This document shows positions 35,801-46,814 of a stretch of 64,000 nucleotides of DNA, one piece after another. Numbering within the stretch: the stretch's first letter is position 1; the number at the start of each line of letters is the position of its first letter. Below the pieces are notes generated by a model. That model saw only the letters and a program-made list of their open reading frames with translations, made no database searches and had not been told where the DNA came from. The stretch lies in the NCBI RefSeq assembly GCF_963855985.1, contig NC_087090.1, forward strand, positions 13,576,501-13,640,500, read 5' to 3'. The stretch comes from Ostrinia nubilalis. Its lineage: Eukaryota; Arthropoda; Insecta; Lepidoptera; Crambidae. The position numbers and the translations under genes were made by a program.

Positions 35801-38060
35801 TGTTTAGAAAGTAACCTTATTCCGGGCAGGCTAGATTAAAAATATAAAAGATTTACGTCTCAATATGCGGCGGCGCGCGCTCATCGGCAGTCCGGTCACG
35901 TCGCGATGCGCCGGGATAAGGCGCCACGTGCTCGACTTAGTGCCGGGGAAACTATCTCGCTTTCCCTCAAATCTGTTCTTTGAATACCTCAATTTTCTCT
36001 CCGGTTTAATCAAAGTATCATCAAGATTTCTGAAGTTGATTGGACATTTTGATTCGACGGTTTGTGACGTGTTTATTTTAGTACTGTCCGCAGCCATTCG
36101 ATGACGATTTTGAAATTAGCGCAATAATGCCTTGTTATGTTAAATCATTATGGTATCTAAATTAATGACATAGGTACATTATCATATCAATGATCCAATG
36201 GATCTAAAATGATATCGTATTCAAGAAAGCATGAAGGTTTATCACTTTTATCAGAGGCACTTATTAATTTATAACTTACACTTCTTGTTGATAAGAAGAA
36301 CAATACGTAGGTACCTACCTAGAAAATAAAACTGAATGAGGAATGTGACAACAAGACAACCTTTTAAATCCAGCTTAGGTGTGATGTAACTCACGTCATG
36401 ACGATTTAATTAATTATGCATGACCCAAACTGGGATATGCATACAAGATGCTCGTATATCTTAACCCCTTGTCCGAGACAATAACGGTTGTGCGCTTAAT
36501 TATGCAACGCTGTACTGTACCTACACACGCGAGTACAAATCTCGTTAAATATTTGAACTATTGCAGAGGCAGTATGGTAAACGGTGTTTACGTAAAGACG
36601 GCACGTTCGAATGCACGCCGGTTACCGGCCGAGAGAAGCCTTGACTCCACAGACAATGTCAACCAAATGCCAGTAGGTTGACTTGCTGTGAACTTTGATG
36701 CGACTTTTTAAGAGAATGCGCGTGCGCAACCCGCCATGAATGTAGCTTCAATTCTATATCGGCCCATTTTCAACAATTTCTACAGTATTGATTGAGGATT
36801 AAGCTGTAATATTTGTCAATGAAAAAAGTTGTTCTTAAGACGTAATACGTGGAAGATAGTGAAAAATGTTTTTATACTAAAACACTAATCCTTTGTTATC
36901 GAATTCCATTACGAACGTTTTTAGGATTATCAATACGATAAAAATTCACGATAAGTAAACTAATATAAACGAGGTAGCGTTTGTTTATGAGTTGGTGATG
37001 GGGTTTTTAAATGTTGGAATCTCGAAATCTTTCAAGATCAGGTGACTTGTGTAATGTAGAGAACCAAGGATTTCTTAGGTCTCTTTAGCAAAATTAAAGT
37101 TCCATGCAATGGCTAACTAAACCATAACATGCATAACATACAATTAACACGATCATTATCATTTATTAATTCCTTAGCACAAAAATTATTGTCAAATGAT
37201 TATTATTATTTTTAAAGATTCGTTCCCATATTAATAAATGCGGTTTTGAGTATTTGAAACAAATAAAATCTGCTTGACGTCATTATCCAGTCTGAGATAA
37301 AAGAGTGGATTTAGACCGAAGCACAAAAAATTCGCAATTTAGGGCGTTCGTGTGTGGGAATATTTTATGGCACCCTATGAATAAATCAATCAACGCTTTG
37401 AACATCCATTTTTGTATACCTTAGCTTAAATATTTATAATTTAACATGTATGTTTCTTTTTAGTAATTTCCTTTTGATGTCAGTAAAAGTAATATTAATC
37501 ACGCTGTCTCGTGTTTCAGAGAATAATTAAATGGATTATTTATTCTTTATTATATTAAACTACTCAGAAGTTATTTTCTAATTAATAAATATTTTTAATA
37601 CACAGGCGTCATCGTCATCAAATATCAAATGATAATAAAACTAGATAATAACTGTTTACAGAAAAAACACGCCATACACTGATTAAATTGGTCCCGTCAA
37701 CACTCTGTTAGGGGCATGACTTGCTAAACATAGAGTGGAAATGTTTTGACACTTATTTTTATTTGTTTAGTAGATAGAGTTAAGCCTCCTACATAAAAAA
37801 AGAATTCTACATAATATTTTTTTTTTGCTTCACAGAAGGTCGACCCCGAGCTGATCTTCACAAAACAGGAGAAGATCGGCAAGGGCTCCTTCGGCGAGGT
37901 GTTCAAAGGGGTCGACAACAGGACCCAGCAAGTAGTTGCCATCAAGATCATCGACCTTGAGGAGGCTGAAGATGAGATCGAGGACATACAGCAGGAGATT
38001 ATGGTGCTGTCACAGTGTGACAGCCCATACGTCACTAAATATTACGGGTCTTACTTAAAG
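17804..38060 (+). CDS. GckIII: GCK-III family Ste20 kinase (MST3/MST4/STK25 type), 5' part only
   Basis: The 5' part of a germinal-centre kinase subfamily III gene. The first coding exon (17804-17818) encodes MAFSE and ends at GTGAGT. The next recognised exon (37836-38060, 75 codons) begins [20 protein letters not shown]; both junctions are phase 0, giving MAFSE-KVDPEL. Visible kinase parts are the glycine loop GKGSFG (residues 20-25), the VAIK lysine (residue 42), and the alpha-C glutamate in IEDIQQE (about residue 59). The catalytic HRD and DFG motifs are outside the window. GCK-III kinases work with CCM3/Mo25 and STRIPAK on Golgi, junctions and tube morphogenesis. Introns are very long: 20 kb between these exons, or 15.4 plus 4.3 kb if the 33233 exon is used, and at least 25.9 kb after 38060. 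A complete Copia element lies in the last intron. Confidence 0.85.
19171..19717 (-). pseudogene. Possible decayed protein-coding fragment with homeodomain-like segment
   Basis: Two minus-strand pieces look more like protein than chance. The first, 19717-19541, is GC-rich, is open for 58 codons and includes [19 protein letters not shown], ending at TAA. The second (19377-19171) contains [20 protein letters not shown]. Its spacing (Y-P, then L-A-x-x-L-x-L-T) follows helices 1-3 of a homeodomain, but the usual W-F-Q-N reads M-L-Q-E. Stops and an AT-rich stretch separate the two. It may be an old retrocopy or coincidence; I cannot name a parent gene. Confidence 0.2.
23568..23757. repeat. T/G-rich degenerate short-period repeat
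   Basis: The words ttggtggt, tggtggtttttagcgg, ggttttttagcgg and ggtttttaatatgg recur in loose tandem. The block starts with cagtgttgccacc, which resembles the end of some hAT-type elements, but I find no matching opposite end. Origin unclear. Confidence 0.4.
24353..25749. mobile_element. 1.4 kb inverted-repeat element with iterated TTTCGGGTGTTAC words
   Basis: The left end GGGTCATTCCAT (24353-24364) is the exact reverse complement of the right end (25738-25749). Flanking ACTT on both sides may be a 4 bp target duplication. The word TTTCGGGTGTTAC occurs at 24367-24379, 24726-24738, 24749-24761, 25210-25222 and 25378-25390. An inverted copy with one mismatch at 25195-25208 makes a 28 bp near-palindrome with its neighbour. 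The interior is AT-rich; the 91-codon ORF at 24518-24793 encodes two copies of the word and is not protein-like. Probably a non-autonomous DNA transposon; superfamily unknown. Confidence 0.75.
28394..29352. mobile_element. 0.96 kb mirror-image element with 22 bp inverted repeats and CATAGCAATAC words
   Basis: The perfect 22 bp inverted termini lie at 28394-28415 and 29331-29352 (core gagagcccacgaccaaaa). The word CATAGCAATAC appears in forward orientation in the left half (28424-28434, 28564-28574 with one change, 28703-28713). It appears as its complement GTATTGCTATG, or one mismatch from it, in the right half (28892-28902, 29032-29042, 29172-29182, 29311-29321). A second word, ttttcagac or its complement gtctgaaaa, often sits beside it. 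No coding capacity. Likely a non-autonomous transposon whose subterminal repeats have been amplified inward. Confidence 0.8.
29580..29842. mobile_element. 263 bp hairpin element with GGTCCCAGTCGCCGG words
   Basis: Two 104 bp arms (29580-29683 and 29739-29842) are near-perfect reverse complements around a 55 bp loop. The arms are built from GGTCCCAGTCGCCGG and truncated versions of it (near 29594, 29610, 29620, 29663, 29745, 29786, 29802, 29819), which are GC-rich in an AT-rich intron. A transcript from either strand would fold into a long hairpin. Target duplication not identified. Probably a MITE. Confidence 0.8.
33233..33523 (+). CDS. GckIII: Candidate alternative first coding exon of the GCK-III kinase (97 codons)
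   Basis: ATG at 33233 opens a 97-codon stretch ending in a consensus GTAAGT donor (33524-33529). The phase is 0, so it joins in frame to the kinase exon at 37836. The peptide is Gly/Pro-rich, starting [20 protein letters not shown] and later containing [16 protein letters not shown], with no recognised domain. It is far more GC-rich than its surroundings and lies only 4.3 kb before the kinase exon. Alternative N termini from separate promoters are known in this family (for example human MST3b). An unrelated gene, or UTR only, remains possible. Confidence 0.5.
33524..37835. other. Kinase intron between 33523 and 37836
   Basis: 4.3 kb of AT-rich sequence ending in a long T-rich tract and CACAG just before the kinase exon. 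ORFs at 34014-34367, 35226-35631, 35831-36104 and 36448-36681 show no motif, and several overlap on both strands. No element boundaries noticed. Confidence 0.5.
37836..38060 (+). CDS. GckIII: First kinase-domain exon of GCK-III kinase
   Basis: 225 nt, phase 0 at both ends, acceptor TTCACAG and donor GTAAGT. It encodes the N lobe of the kinase through strand beta-4/5: glycine loop [31 protein letters not shown], then [15 protein letters not shown] at the end. The segment is almost identical to vertebrate MST3/MST4/STK25, which makes this the most secure exon of the gene. Confidence 0.96.
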
Positions 38061-41000
38061 GTAAGTGTCAACAATTCCAAAATTATGGCGCTTGTTCAGA
38101 ATTTAATTCGTGTATTGTACGATCCGACGAACATGACCAATAATGAAAGTGGTTTGACGTGCGACCGTGTTACAAATTGCCGCTGTCAAATTTTATGTGC
38201 TTCGTTGGACGGTCATGTTGCATTTGCCATTCATTACTTTTATGAAAACCGATAGCCCCGTGTGCTCGTATTAGCTTACATAGCAAGATAAAGCATGTGC
38301 AATATACCACGGTTATCGCGTCCGTCTGGCCCGGGCAGGCCGCATCAATCATTGTCTGCGAACCGAGCCTTCGCTTGTTTATCTGAAGAAGACCTTTTGT
38401 AAAGGATAAGGATCACTGGTTAATGGACTCCATTACGCATTGTATACTCCTGTTGAGTGGTGCTTCGTCCCATAAGAGGTTTAGAATGACGGCACGCTTG
38501 CGTTTCCTTAGCTGCAAGATATTGCTAACAATCCAAAGGATAAGTATTGATTATGTCGCAATCTGGACTACATTTCTTATTGATATAATCAGTAGCATTA
38601 GTCCAAGGTCTTGAACGATTGCTCACTTCATTGTTGTTGCTACAGTGCTCATTTTCACTCGCATTATTGCCCAATCGGCGTCGCTAACAGCGTGACTGCA
38701 TCGCAGTTCGAGGCGTGGTTAGTTAGGCTTAGCCACGATTTGCTTGCTCCTGTAGTGTAGCTTAGTAGCATTATCATCATGAAGTCTTACTCGTTATTAC
38801 TAACAATTGCGCAGAGTAACCGCTGCAACGCTGTCTCTTTTGTAATTGTATCCCTCCCTGTGTTATTTACTGCTCTAATCTAGGTAATAGGTCATTGATA
38901 AAGTCGTGACTGTGAAATAAGATTTCGCTAGCAAGCAATTTACTTACACATAATCGTTATTGAAACCTATTACTGGTAAAATTGCGTAACGTGCCATTCA
39001 AGTGAATGTCACGAAACTATAGCGTATAGTTAGTAAGAACATTCACCCGGTCGAGGTTTGTTCGCGTGCTGTATGGCGTGTTGGAACGATGTCCGTCACG
39101 AAGTCTTCGGGGTCAGAACACGAATAAACAAGGAACCGGTTTCGGTATCGTTTCGCATTATACACTCAAATGGTTCCCATATTAGTAGCAAAAGTACAAG
39201 CAGAACATTTCTAATAACTTGAGGTGAATACGACGCGACGAAAGAAATTGAGAATAGATTAATTACGAACATAAACTTAATTAATTTAAACCTTATAAGG
39301 ATGACATAGACATGACGTAGACAATTTGAAAATAGTGTACCTATAACTGAAAGGGTGATTTTAAACAGTCTCTATCAAAAATAGTAAGTATTCGGACATT
39401 TTTATGATCAAATAAAGAATGTGTTTGCTTTTACGAAAAATCCATATACGAGCTACTGAAAATAAGTCTCATTTGATGCGGCGTCCCCCGAAAGTGCCAA
39501 TAGAATGGATGGCGTCCCGCCAGGACAGACAATAATGTCTGCGCGCTTATAATCGATATTTGCATTTTTATTGTTCCACAGCCAGATATTCCCTGCAGCT
39601 GATCCAATTTTATGAGCGTAATATTTTGGAACATTCACTTTTGGGATTCTTTTTTCTATTATACCTAAATTCCGTGGGAATGAATAAATTGCCATGTTAA
39701 AATATAGCCCAATTGCTGACTGTTTCGTATTGAATGATATTATTTATATTTTCGGACCTGACGTGATTTACAAGGCCGTGAAGCATCGATAATGAACCCG
39801 GAAGCCAACGGTATATGTTAAATTGTACAATGCCAACACGAAAAAGGTTTTTTCTTTCGCTGCCACGCGGAAGACCTACTTAGCGTAATGGTTTTGATGT
39901 GTTGCATTTCCCGCTTTGTGCAGCGCGTCGGTTGCACGTTGCTATTTGCAATCTTGACACACTTTCGAATGTTGTTGTTATGCATGCCTTGCAAAATGCT
40001 ATGCAATGTGAACGAGCGTACGTGAATCTGTTCATCGTCTACATCTCGTATGTTCATCGTAATGCACGCGCAACCGATTTAGCCAATCCGCAGCACATGC
40101 AGATAAACATAACACGGGCTGATTTATTTTAGAACCGAACATCTCTTCATCTTTATGTTTATTTGTACAAGGCTTTACGTCAGTTGCATAATCTTTAACT
40201 CTACGTTGTAAATATTTTCGAGAAAAGAGTGGGCGGATTAGACATTTTTGGTGCATTTTCTCTTGACTTAATTAATTTTCTTTTGTACACAATAATTGAA
40301 GGAAACATAGATAGGAAACGGGCTACAAACAATACTGTTGTTGACTTTCTAATAACGCAGTTAACACAATGTATAGATAACAGCGCAGTTTGATCCTCCA
40401 ATAAATGCATGGCTGGCCCACTACATTCATGAATAGAGAGGCCGGTACATATGAATTAATATTAATACAATGTAGTGTTTACTACACTTGGATGTATGAG
40501 AAGCTATAACAGAATGTGTTTATTGATATTGACCATGAATTTTCTATGGCGACAGATTGTTATGACTCGCCCTTGACGTGTTTTCGTCTTAGGACGCACT
40601 AGCGCAGATTACGTCACTATTTACTTATCTATGTTTGGACGAAGCGTAATACATATTGCCTATGTAGGTAATTGTAAACACGGGAGCTTCGTATCGTATC
40701 TGCGGTAAATTGTTGGCAACAAGGTTCGCAATTTGCTCTGCAGAGAAAGTGTGGCAATGTTGCGGCCGTGGCGTAATCGAAATGATATTTTGTTGTATTG
40801 TTGCTTGCGGCAGTGTACTTCGTTTGTTTTCTTTTCTCATTACAACTACATCCGCGACATAACAGCATGTCTAATCACCGCTTTTCTTTGAAGCTTTATT
40901 ATCTTTAACAACGAGTTAAATGAATGTCACCTTCAAGAAGTTTGAGATTATAAGAATAGCGCTTGAAGATTCTTCTCTTTTGCTAATGCGAAATTGTTAA

Positions 41001-42099
41001 AGGCCTTCATTTGAGAAGTGGCGCATTTACGTCAGTGCTATGAATGAATTTAAATGTGACGTGAATAAGCCCTCCGCGAAAGAGGCTTTTGGTCGGCAAA
41101 ATTGTGAATGCGGATGTCGGTACGGGCGAGTCGGGGTGAAGGACGTTGGTGACTCACCGACGCTTTGGAATTGAGGAAAGTACGCTATGATTCCTATGTA
41201 TAACGACCATACCTAATCTTTCGTTTCATCTCTTTGCACCTGAACTTCTTTTAAATTATCCGAACTCTTGCCATAAATTGCAATGCTGATTGTGATCCCA
41301 GCATCAACAATATTTCATCTAGTGAGATTACAAGTTCTTTGTGAAAAGATGTGATCTAACTACAACGAAAACATGTTTTATGTAAACAAAATGAATTAAT
41401 GACATGTTTTCGTATTTGTTACGCTTATGGTATTATTATGACCATGTTGTTTTACCTATTGTTTTTCTCCAATTCTCCGAGTCTGCGTTCTTATTGCGCA
41501 AAGTAATCATCTAATAGATATTTTTGTCAAAAATACTCCCGCTTTGTATACTATGTCTGGTCTAAGAAATTATTTTCCCCTGAAGAAAAGTCTTTTTGCG
41601 ATAAGCGTTTTTGCGACGAGAATCTCATAAATTCGATATCCAGGCAAAATCTCTACCGAATCTCCTTTTACGCGTATTTTATTCCGGTTTTATTTTAGGA
41701 TTTAAGGAGGAATAGCCGTTCGGTGCCGCGCGATGACTATAAAGTGCGCGAGGTTGTTAGCTGTAAACGCATTAGGGCCACCTTGACCTCCCTGAATATC
41801 ATCTGGAGTCAAGGCCCTCGCAACCTTATAGATGTTTTCGCAATTTCATTATTACCATGCTACTCCCGCGCCGACACGAACGAAATAGGCAATTGTCTCC
41901 CCATTTGCCATTTCATTAGCTGAACAAGTTGACGCTGGTCGTCAATGTCAAACTGAGAGCAGTTTAATTTCATTCATAAAGGTCGTCGACTCGATGCGAG
42001 AAAGTAAGGACCCGAGTAAAGAGGGTTTTAAAGGTCCGTTGACACGCGTCTGATAATCTGGTTCTTATTTGGGATTGTCCTTCAGCTCCACTGCAATGC

Positions 42100-42132
42100 G
42101 GGCTGGGCGAGGGCGGGCGGGGCGGCGCGGGG
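42100..42132 (+). other. G-quadruplex-capable G-run cluster
   Basis: Six runs of three or four G (42100, 42105, 42111, 42115, 42119 and 42129) in 33 bases, with loops of 1-6 bases, in an otherwise AT-rich intron. This exceeds the usual four-run rule for an intramolecular G-quadruplex on the plus strand. Function unknown. Confidence 0.6.
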
Positions 42133-45100
42133 CGTGAAGGGGAATAGCCCGTTCTGAACTTGGAAGGTCAAGTTCCGAAAGTTTGCAATTTGCCTTATTG
42201 GCCGTCTGTATCTGACGGCTCGATTTGAACTCGATTATAGAGTTTAAATTCCCCTCCATTAATGTCGGCAGCTAATTTTAGAGTAATCGAAAGTTTTCCG
42301 ATACAATTCATTTTCTCTTAAAGAAGCTTATTGCTAGTCAGAAGAATTAAGTACCTATGACGCTTTAAGATAAGCATCAAATCTCCGAATTCCTATAAAG
42401 TGCCTCCTTTCGACGAAGAAGAAAAGCGCGTCATCTAAATTAATATGATTACGGAATCGTTGTCAGATTTTCATCAAATTCGTCAAATTGACGATGAGTC
42501 TTCTCTCGCCGCTTTTTACTAAATTACATTTTGATTCCTCTCCCCTGTGACGGCTGTGACGAGTGGTCTTCAGCGGCTAATGGCTTTTATACAACTCCGG
42601 GCGACGTAATGTAAACAAGATTATGCGTTTTGCTTCGCGCTCATACATTTTATCTCAGTTGAATGGGAGCCAGTAATTACTTTGTTTAGCATACATTATT
42701 TTACAACGAAAATATTTCAGTAAATTGTAATGGCGTATGTCGAATATGTAATAGCGATGTAGGCAATTCGACGTTGGGGAGCATAATAATACAGTGAGGC
42801 CTAACCCGTTCAGGCAAACAAACCATTAGCTTACGGGTTTGGGCCATTATCCTCATTGTTGCCGCCCCTTGATATGCCCGTGTAATCCCGCATTGAGCTG
42901 GCCCTAGGCCAGTGTCGTGAATGCTAATGGTTTTAGACGGACACTACCTGTGTGGGGAATCACCTCATTTGTTTGTATGCTAAACCATTACTCAATTGTA
43001 GAGCACTGCTGGGATTTGACGAGTTACGTTTTTGTCAACATTACAAAGCCCAGTGTATGGATGGAATACCTTTTATGACGTGTATGTTGTTCCAATTAGG
43101 AGAACCATTATGTCTCAGCTGGGCTTAAGCTTGTTAAAACAAAAGTGACGTCTTCGGTATGCTGTTTAGTTTGTTTACTCCAGTTATGTCTTCGCATTTT
43201 ATAATAATTTGCGTTTCCTTGAGCCGCTGAATCATCTTACAAATCTTCAATTATCAAAAAGGAAGAAGGTAATATCTCAATCACCACACAAAAAAAAAAC
43301 ATAAATAAGGGTGAATGCTCTACTTCTTGAATTTTCAGGCACTTATGTCTACCTCTACGTAGATTTTGTTTTTTAATTGCATTATTTTACAATACAGTGT
43401 AATGTAACGTCCACAAATTGACAATAAGATATAAACAATATTATCCGTAAACCACAAGTTCTAAACTCGATATTCCATTTACTAAATGGAGTTTCAAGTG
43501 CTAAACCAAAGTTTGTCGTGCCATTTCCTTCGTGAAGCAATATCCACTCGAGGAAACTCGTGTAGTGACGACTACGCAATACACACTCGTATCGCAAATG
43601 AATAGAGACGATTCCGGTGAATTAGCGATGTTTATTTTGCTTAACTTATTATTTGGCACAATCAACTTGTCTTTTATGGCTCCGCCTCACAAATATTTTT
43701 ATAGAAATATGCTCAGGAATCTAAAAAGTCTGGGTCCTGCAATAGACAATAGATGTGTGACGTATATTTGGTTATTTATGAGCCCTAAATAAATGAAAAG
43801 ATACTTAATAAATGTCTCTTGATTCTTGTACCGTCGTAGTTTATACACGAGTATCAATTTAAACAATTGACATTATCCTCAATACACTGTACTCATACGT
43901 AACACAAGTGTCTACTAGCGGAGTCGGCGGTGGCTAATCTGATTACGGGTCGAAGCGCCGAGGCTTCTTTAATAACATATACACCACATACACCCACATA
44001 ATATTATTCCAGGCTTCAAGGGGCACCACTGGCCAAATTGAATATTTCAGCTCAGTCGAGGCATTCACTCGTTTGCTCCAACTCCACTTAGCAAGTTTAC
44101 CATTCTTTCTCAACAAGTTAACGCACTTGCCCTAAATTATGAACGCAATTTTCTGAAAGCAAAAAGTTCTCCCCGTGTATTTGTCAGTGCTCAGCAGAAC
44201 ATGCGACTTACAAAGTTTGCCGGGAGGGAATTGATGCCGAGTATTAGGGAACATTACTGCTAACTCAATAACGAGCTATGTATCTCCTGATGGCTGGTTC
44301 AAACCTGTAAACAGGCGTAGTGACTTCGCCGCAAGGAAGGGGCGATTTAAACCGGTATGAAATTTTCTCTTCACTTTTAAAATTGATAGTCACATCATCT
44401 TCGGTTTTATGAAAATGTTGTTTTTCAAACGTGCAAACAACATTAACGACGTTAACTTTGATCCTTTTCTCGTTTTTGCCCGCAACGCAACTGAACCAGA
44501 GAAATGGACCCGCAATATTTGCCCCCAGCAATTCAATTAATCTACGTTAGATTACACACGCTGTTGCCATGCACGTGTTTCTTTTTTGGAAGTCAATTTT
44601 TTGTTAGATTTTTCTGCAGAGTAGACATTTAAAACAATCCATGGGTTTGTCACAGCCGAACGGTTAACTTTTTATACCTGTGCTTAAACATGGCGTCATT
44701 AATGCTTAATTGAACTTCTGTTGAAGTGAATTCATTGACGAAGTTAATCAGCAGTCTGTGAACCGTGAAGACTTGTTTGGTAACATGAACGAACGTAGGT
44801 TGAGTTCGTTATCCTTTGCCGACCTTGCAGCTGCTATAAATTCAGTTAAATTAGCCGCAAGAGGTATGCGTCACCGGCCGATGCGCCGGGTTTCGCAACG
44901 AAAGCATAACATAAACACATCATCATCTATCTAAATGTAACTAATACAAGCTAGATGGAACCGGAATGGCGGCGACGAGCGCATGTTGCGATGTAATTCC
45001 ACCTGTATTGGATAACTAGTTTTTGCTGTCGGATTATACACACACGTCGGGTCATTTGTCATATAATGAACTCTAGCTAACAGGTCCCTGCATAGTCATT

Positions 45101-46430
45101 TGATATTGTACTACATGTGGCCTCATCAAAGGATAATGGAAATTCCAGCATTAAACAATAACTCCTCTTGAATTTCATACTGGCCTTGCGTATCTAAAAC
45201 ACAATGGGTTTTTTTCTCCATGCTCGATATTTCTATACCGCTTTTTCCTTGGTGTTGACGCAGGTGATAGAAAAGCAACGGGTGTCCGTCCCGAACTCAA
45301 AGATAAATTCCGGATTATCCGGGCGCAGCTGACTGTCCGTTTGGAAAATTGAAATTGGCGCGTTTTCTGCCTGTATGCGTCTACCCCTTTTGATTATTTA
45401 CCGTCCAATTTCTTCGAAAATATACTTATGTCTACGAACTGCTACGGTTAAAAGAAAACCAAGTAATAAATAATATGAGTTGATACTTTTAGAATTTCTT
45501 AGTCATAATTTGTAACATTGACCACAAATTGTGGAAATTGGTCGCGGAGCACCTATCTAGGTCGGCGTTAACGTCGTTAACACCAGGCGGGAAGCAATTA
45601 GACCGGGCCAATAAAACATAGCCATTAACGAAGGCTGGTCGTTCCTCCGCTGGTGCATTGGCCAAACGATTCATTTCATATTCCACTTATAAACTTTACA
45701 TAAACTTCACTTCAGTTTTAGCCAGACCATTTAATGGGTATGAAACTGTTATCGCAGTTGGTATATCTGCAAGTTATTTTAATTTTATGTTTTGATATCT
45801 TAGGGAAAATAAACTTGGATTTACCTCGTCAATGCTGCCTAGATTCGTGTGCAAAATGCTGTAGGATTGCTGCTATTTAACTGATTATTATTAATATTAA
45901 AAAAATTGGAACCCTTTTGCCAAAGAAACTACGGTTTATGTCAAAAGACGAAGCCGTTGCCGCCTCCGCCGATGTCAGAGTTAAGTGCCGGCGCACTCGA
46001 CGTATCCGCACAAAGGCGCTCTCTCCTCTTTGTTCCGCCTCTTTGTTTGACTTGACGGAGGCAAAGTAAAAAAACTTCAACACGGTCGGTGTTACCCGTA
46101 GTCCCGTACCCTTTCGGGTCTTGAGAAATGTAGCCAAATCCCATCATCAATTTAATCTCCACTTCAGTCAGTGTGTCAAAGTCCCGCCTGAATTGAATGT
46201 TCAATTTTACACTTCATGAATACCTCTCGTACATAAACTCATAATAAAATAATTAAATAATAATGTTACTTAAAATAGAAAGCATGAACAACTAACATGG
46301 TCAAAATTTTTATGTGTGATTTTAGTTTTTCAACTAAGTACATCATATTTTTTCCATTTTCTTCCACATCTAAAAAGTTCTTTACCCATTTCTATCTTTA
46401 AACGCGTTTCTGATATTACGACACGGTGAC

Positions 46431-46814
46431 ATGCGCCGTGATCACGGAAGAACTAAGAGAAGTCAGTGCCGTTGTTTTGTTTGTGCTAACTTTCAATGCT
46501 ACGGGATTGTGCCTCTTATTAATTTGATCCTCAATCCACTAAAAGGCCCATCCTCAAAGATTATGAGGCGTCAACTTGCGGAAACGATCCATTGTGGATC
46601 TGCCCTCGGCCTTGCCGCATATGGGGTCCGCGGCTATTTGCGTTATGATGATGTGTTGATGGAGTACCTCTTTATGAGGGGCGAGCTTGCGCTCATCCAA
46701 GATCCGGGATATGCTGGCCCTAATTTATATAATAGGCTCAGGTTTCGCCGTGTTTTATATCATAGTTACGTCAACATATCACGTAGGCTGGAAATTATTT
46801 CTGAACCTAGCTGA
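46431..46814 (+). CDS. Unrecognised 127-codon ORF, doubtful
   Basis: An open frame encoding a basic, Arg/Leu/Tyr-rich peptide (includes LRYDDVLMEYLFMRGELALI). Its composition is somewhat more protein-like than other ORFs in the intron, and its DNA is less AT-rich. There is no recognised domain, no signal peptide and no visible splice context. It could be a fossil exon or chance. Confidence 0.15.
   Translation: MRRDHGRTKRSQCRCFVCANFQCYGIVPLINLILNPLKGPSSKIMRRQLAETIHCGSALGLAAYGVRGYLRYDDVLMEYLFMRGELALIQDPGYAGPNLYNRLRFRRVLYHSYVNISRRLEIISEPS

Noticed and set aside
45230..45360. Possible exon after cgcag with a coding-like feel (VIEKQRVSVPNSK)
   Set aside because: It does not match the expected kinase hinge sequence and meets a stop quickly; no donor in frame.
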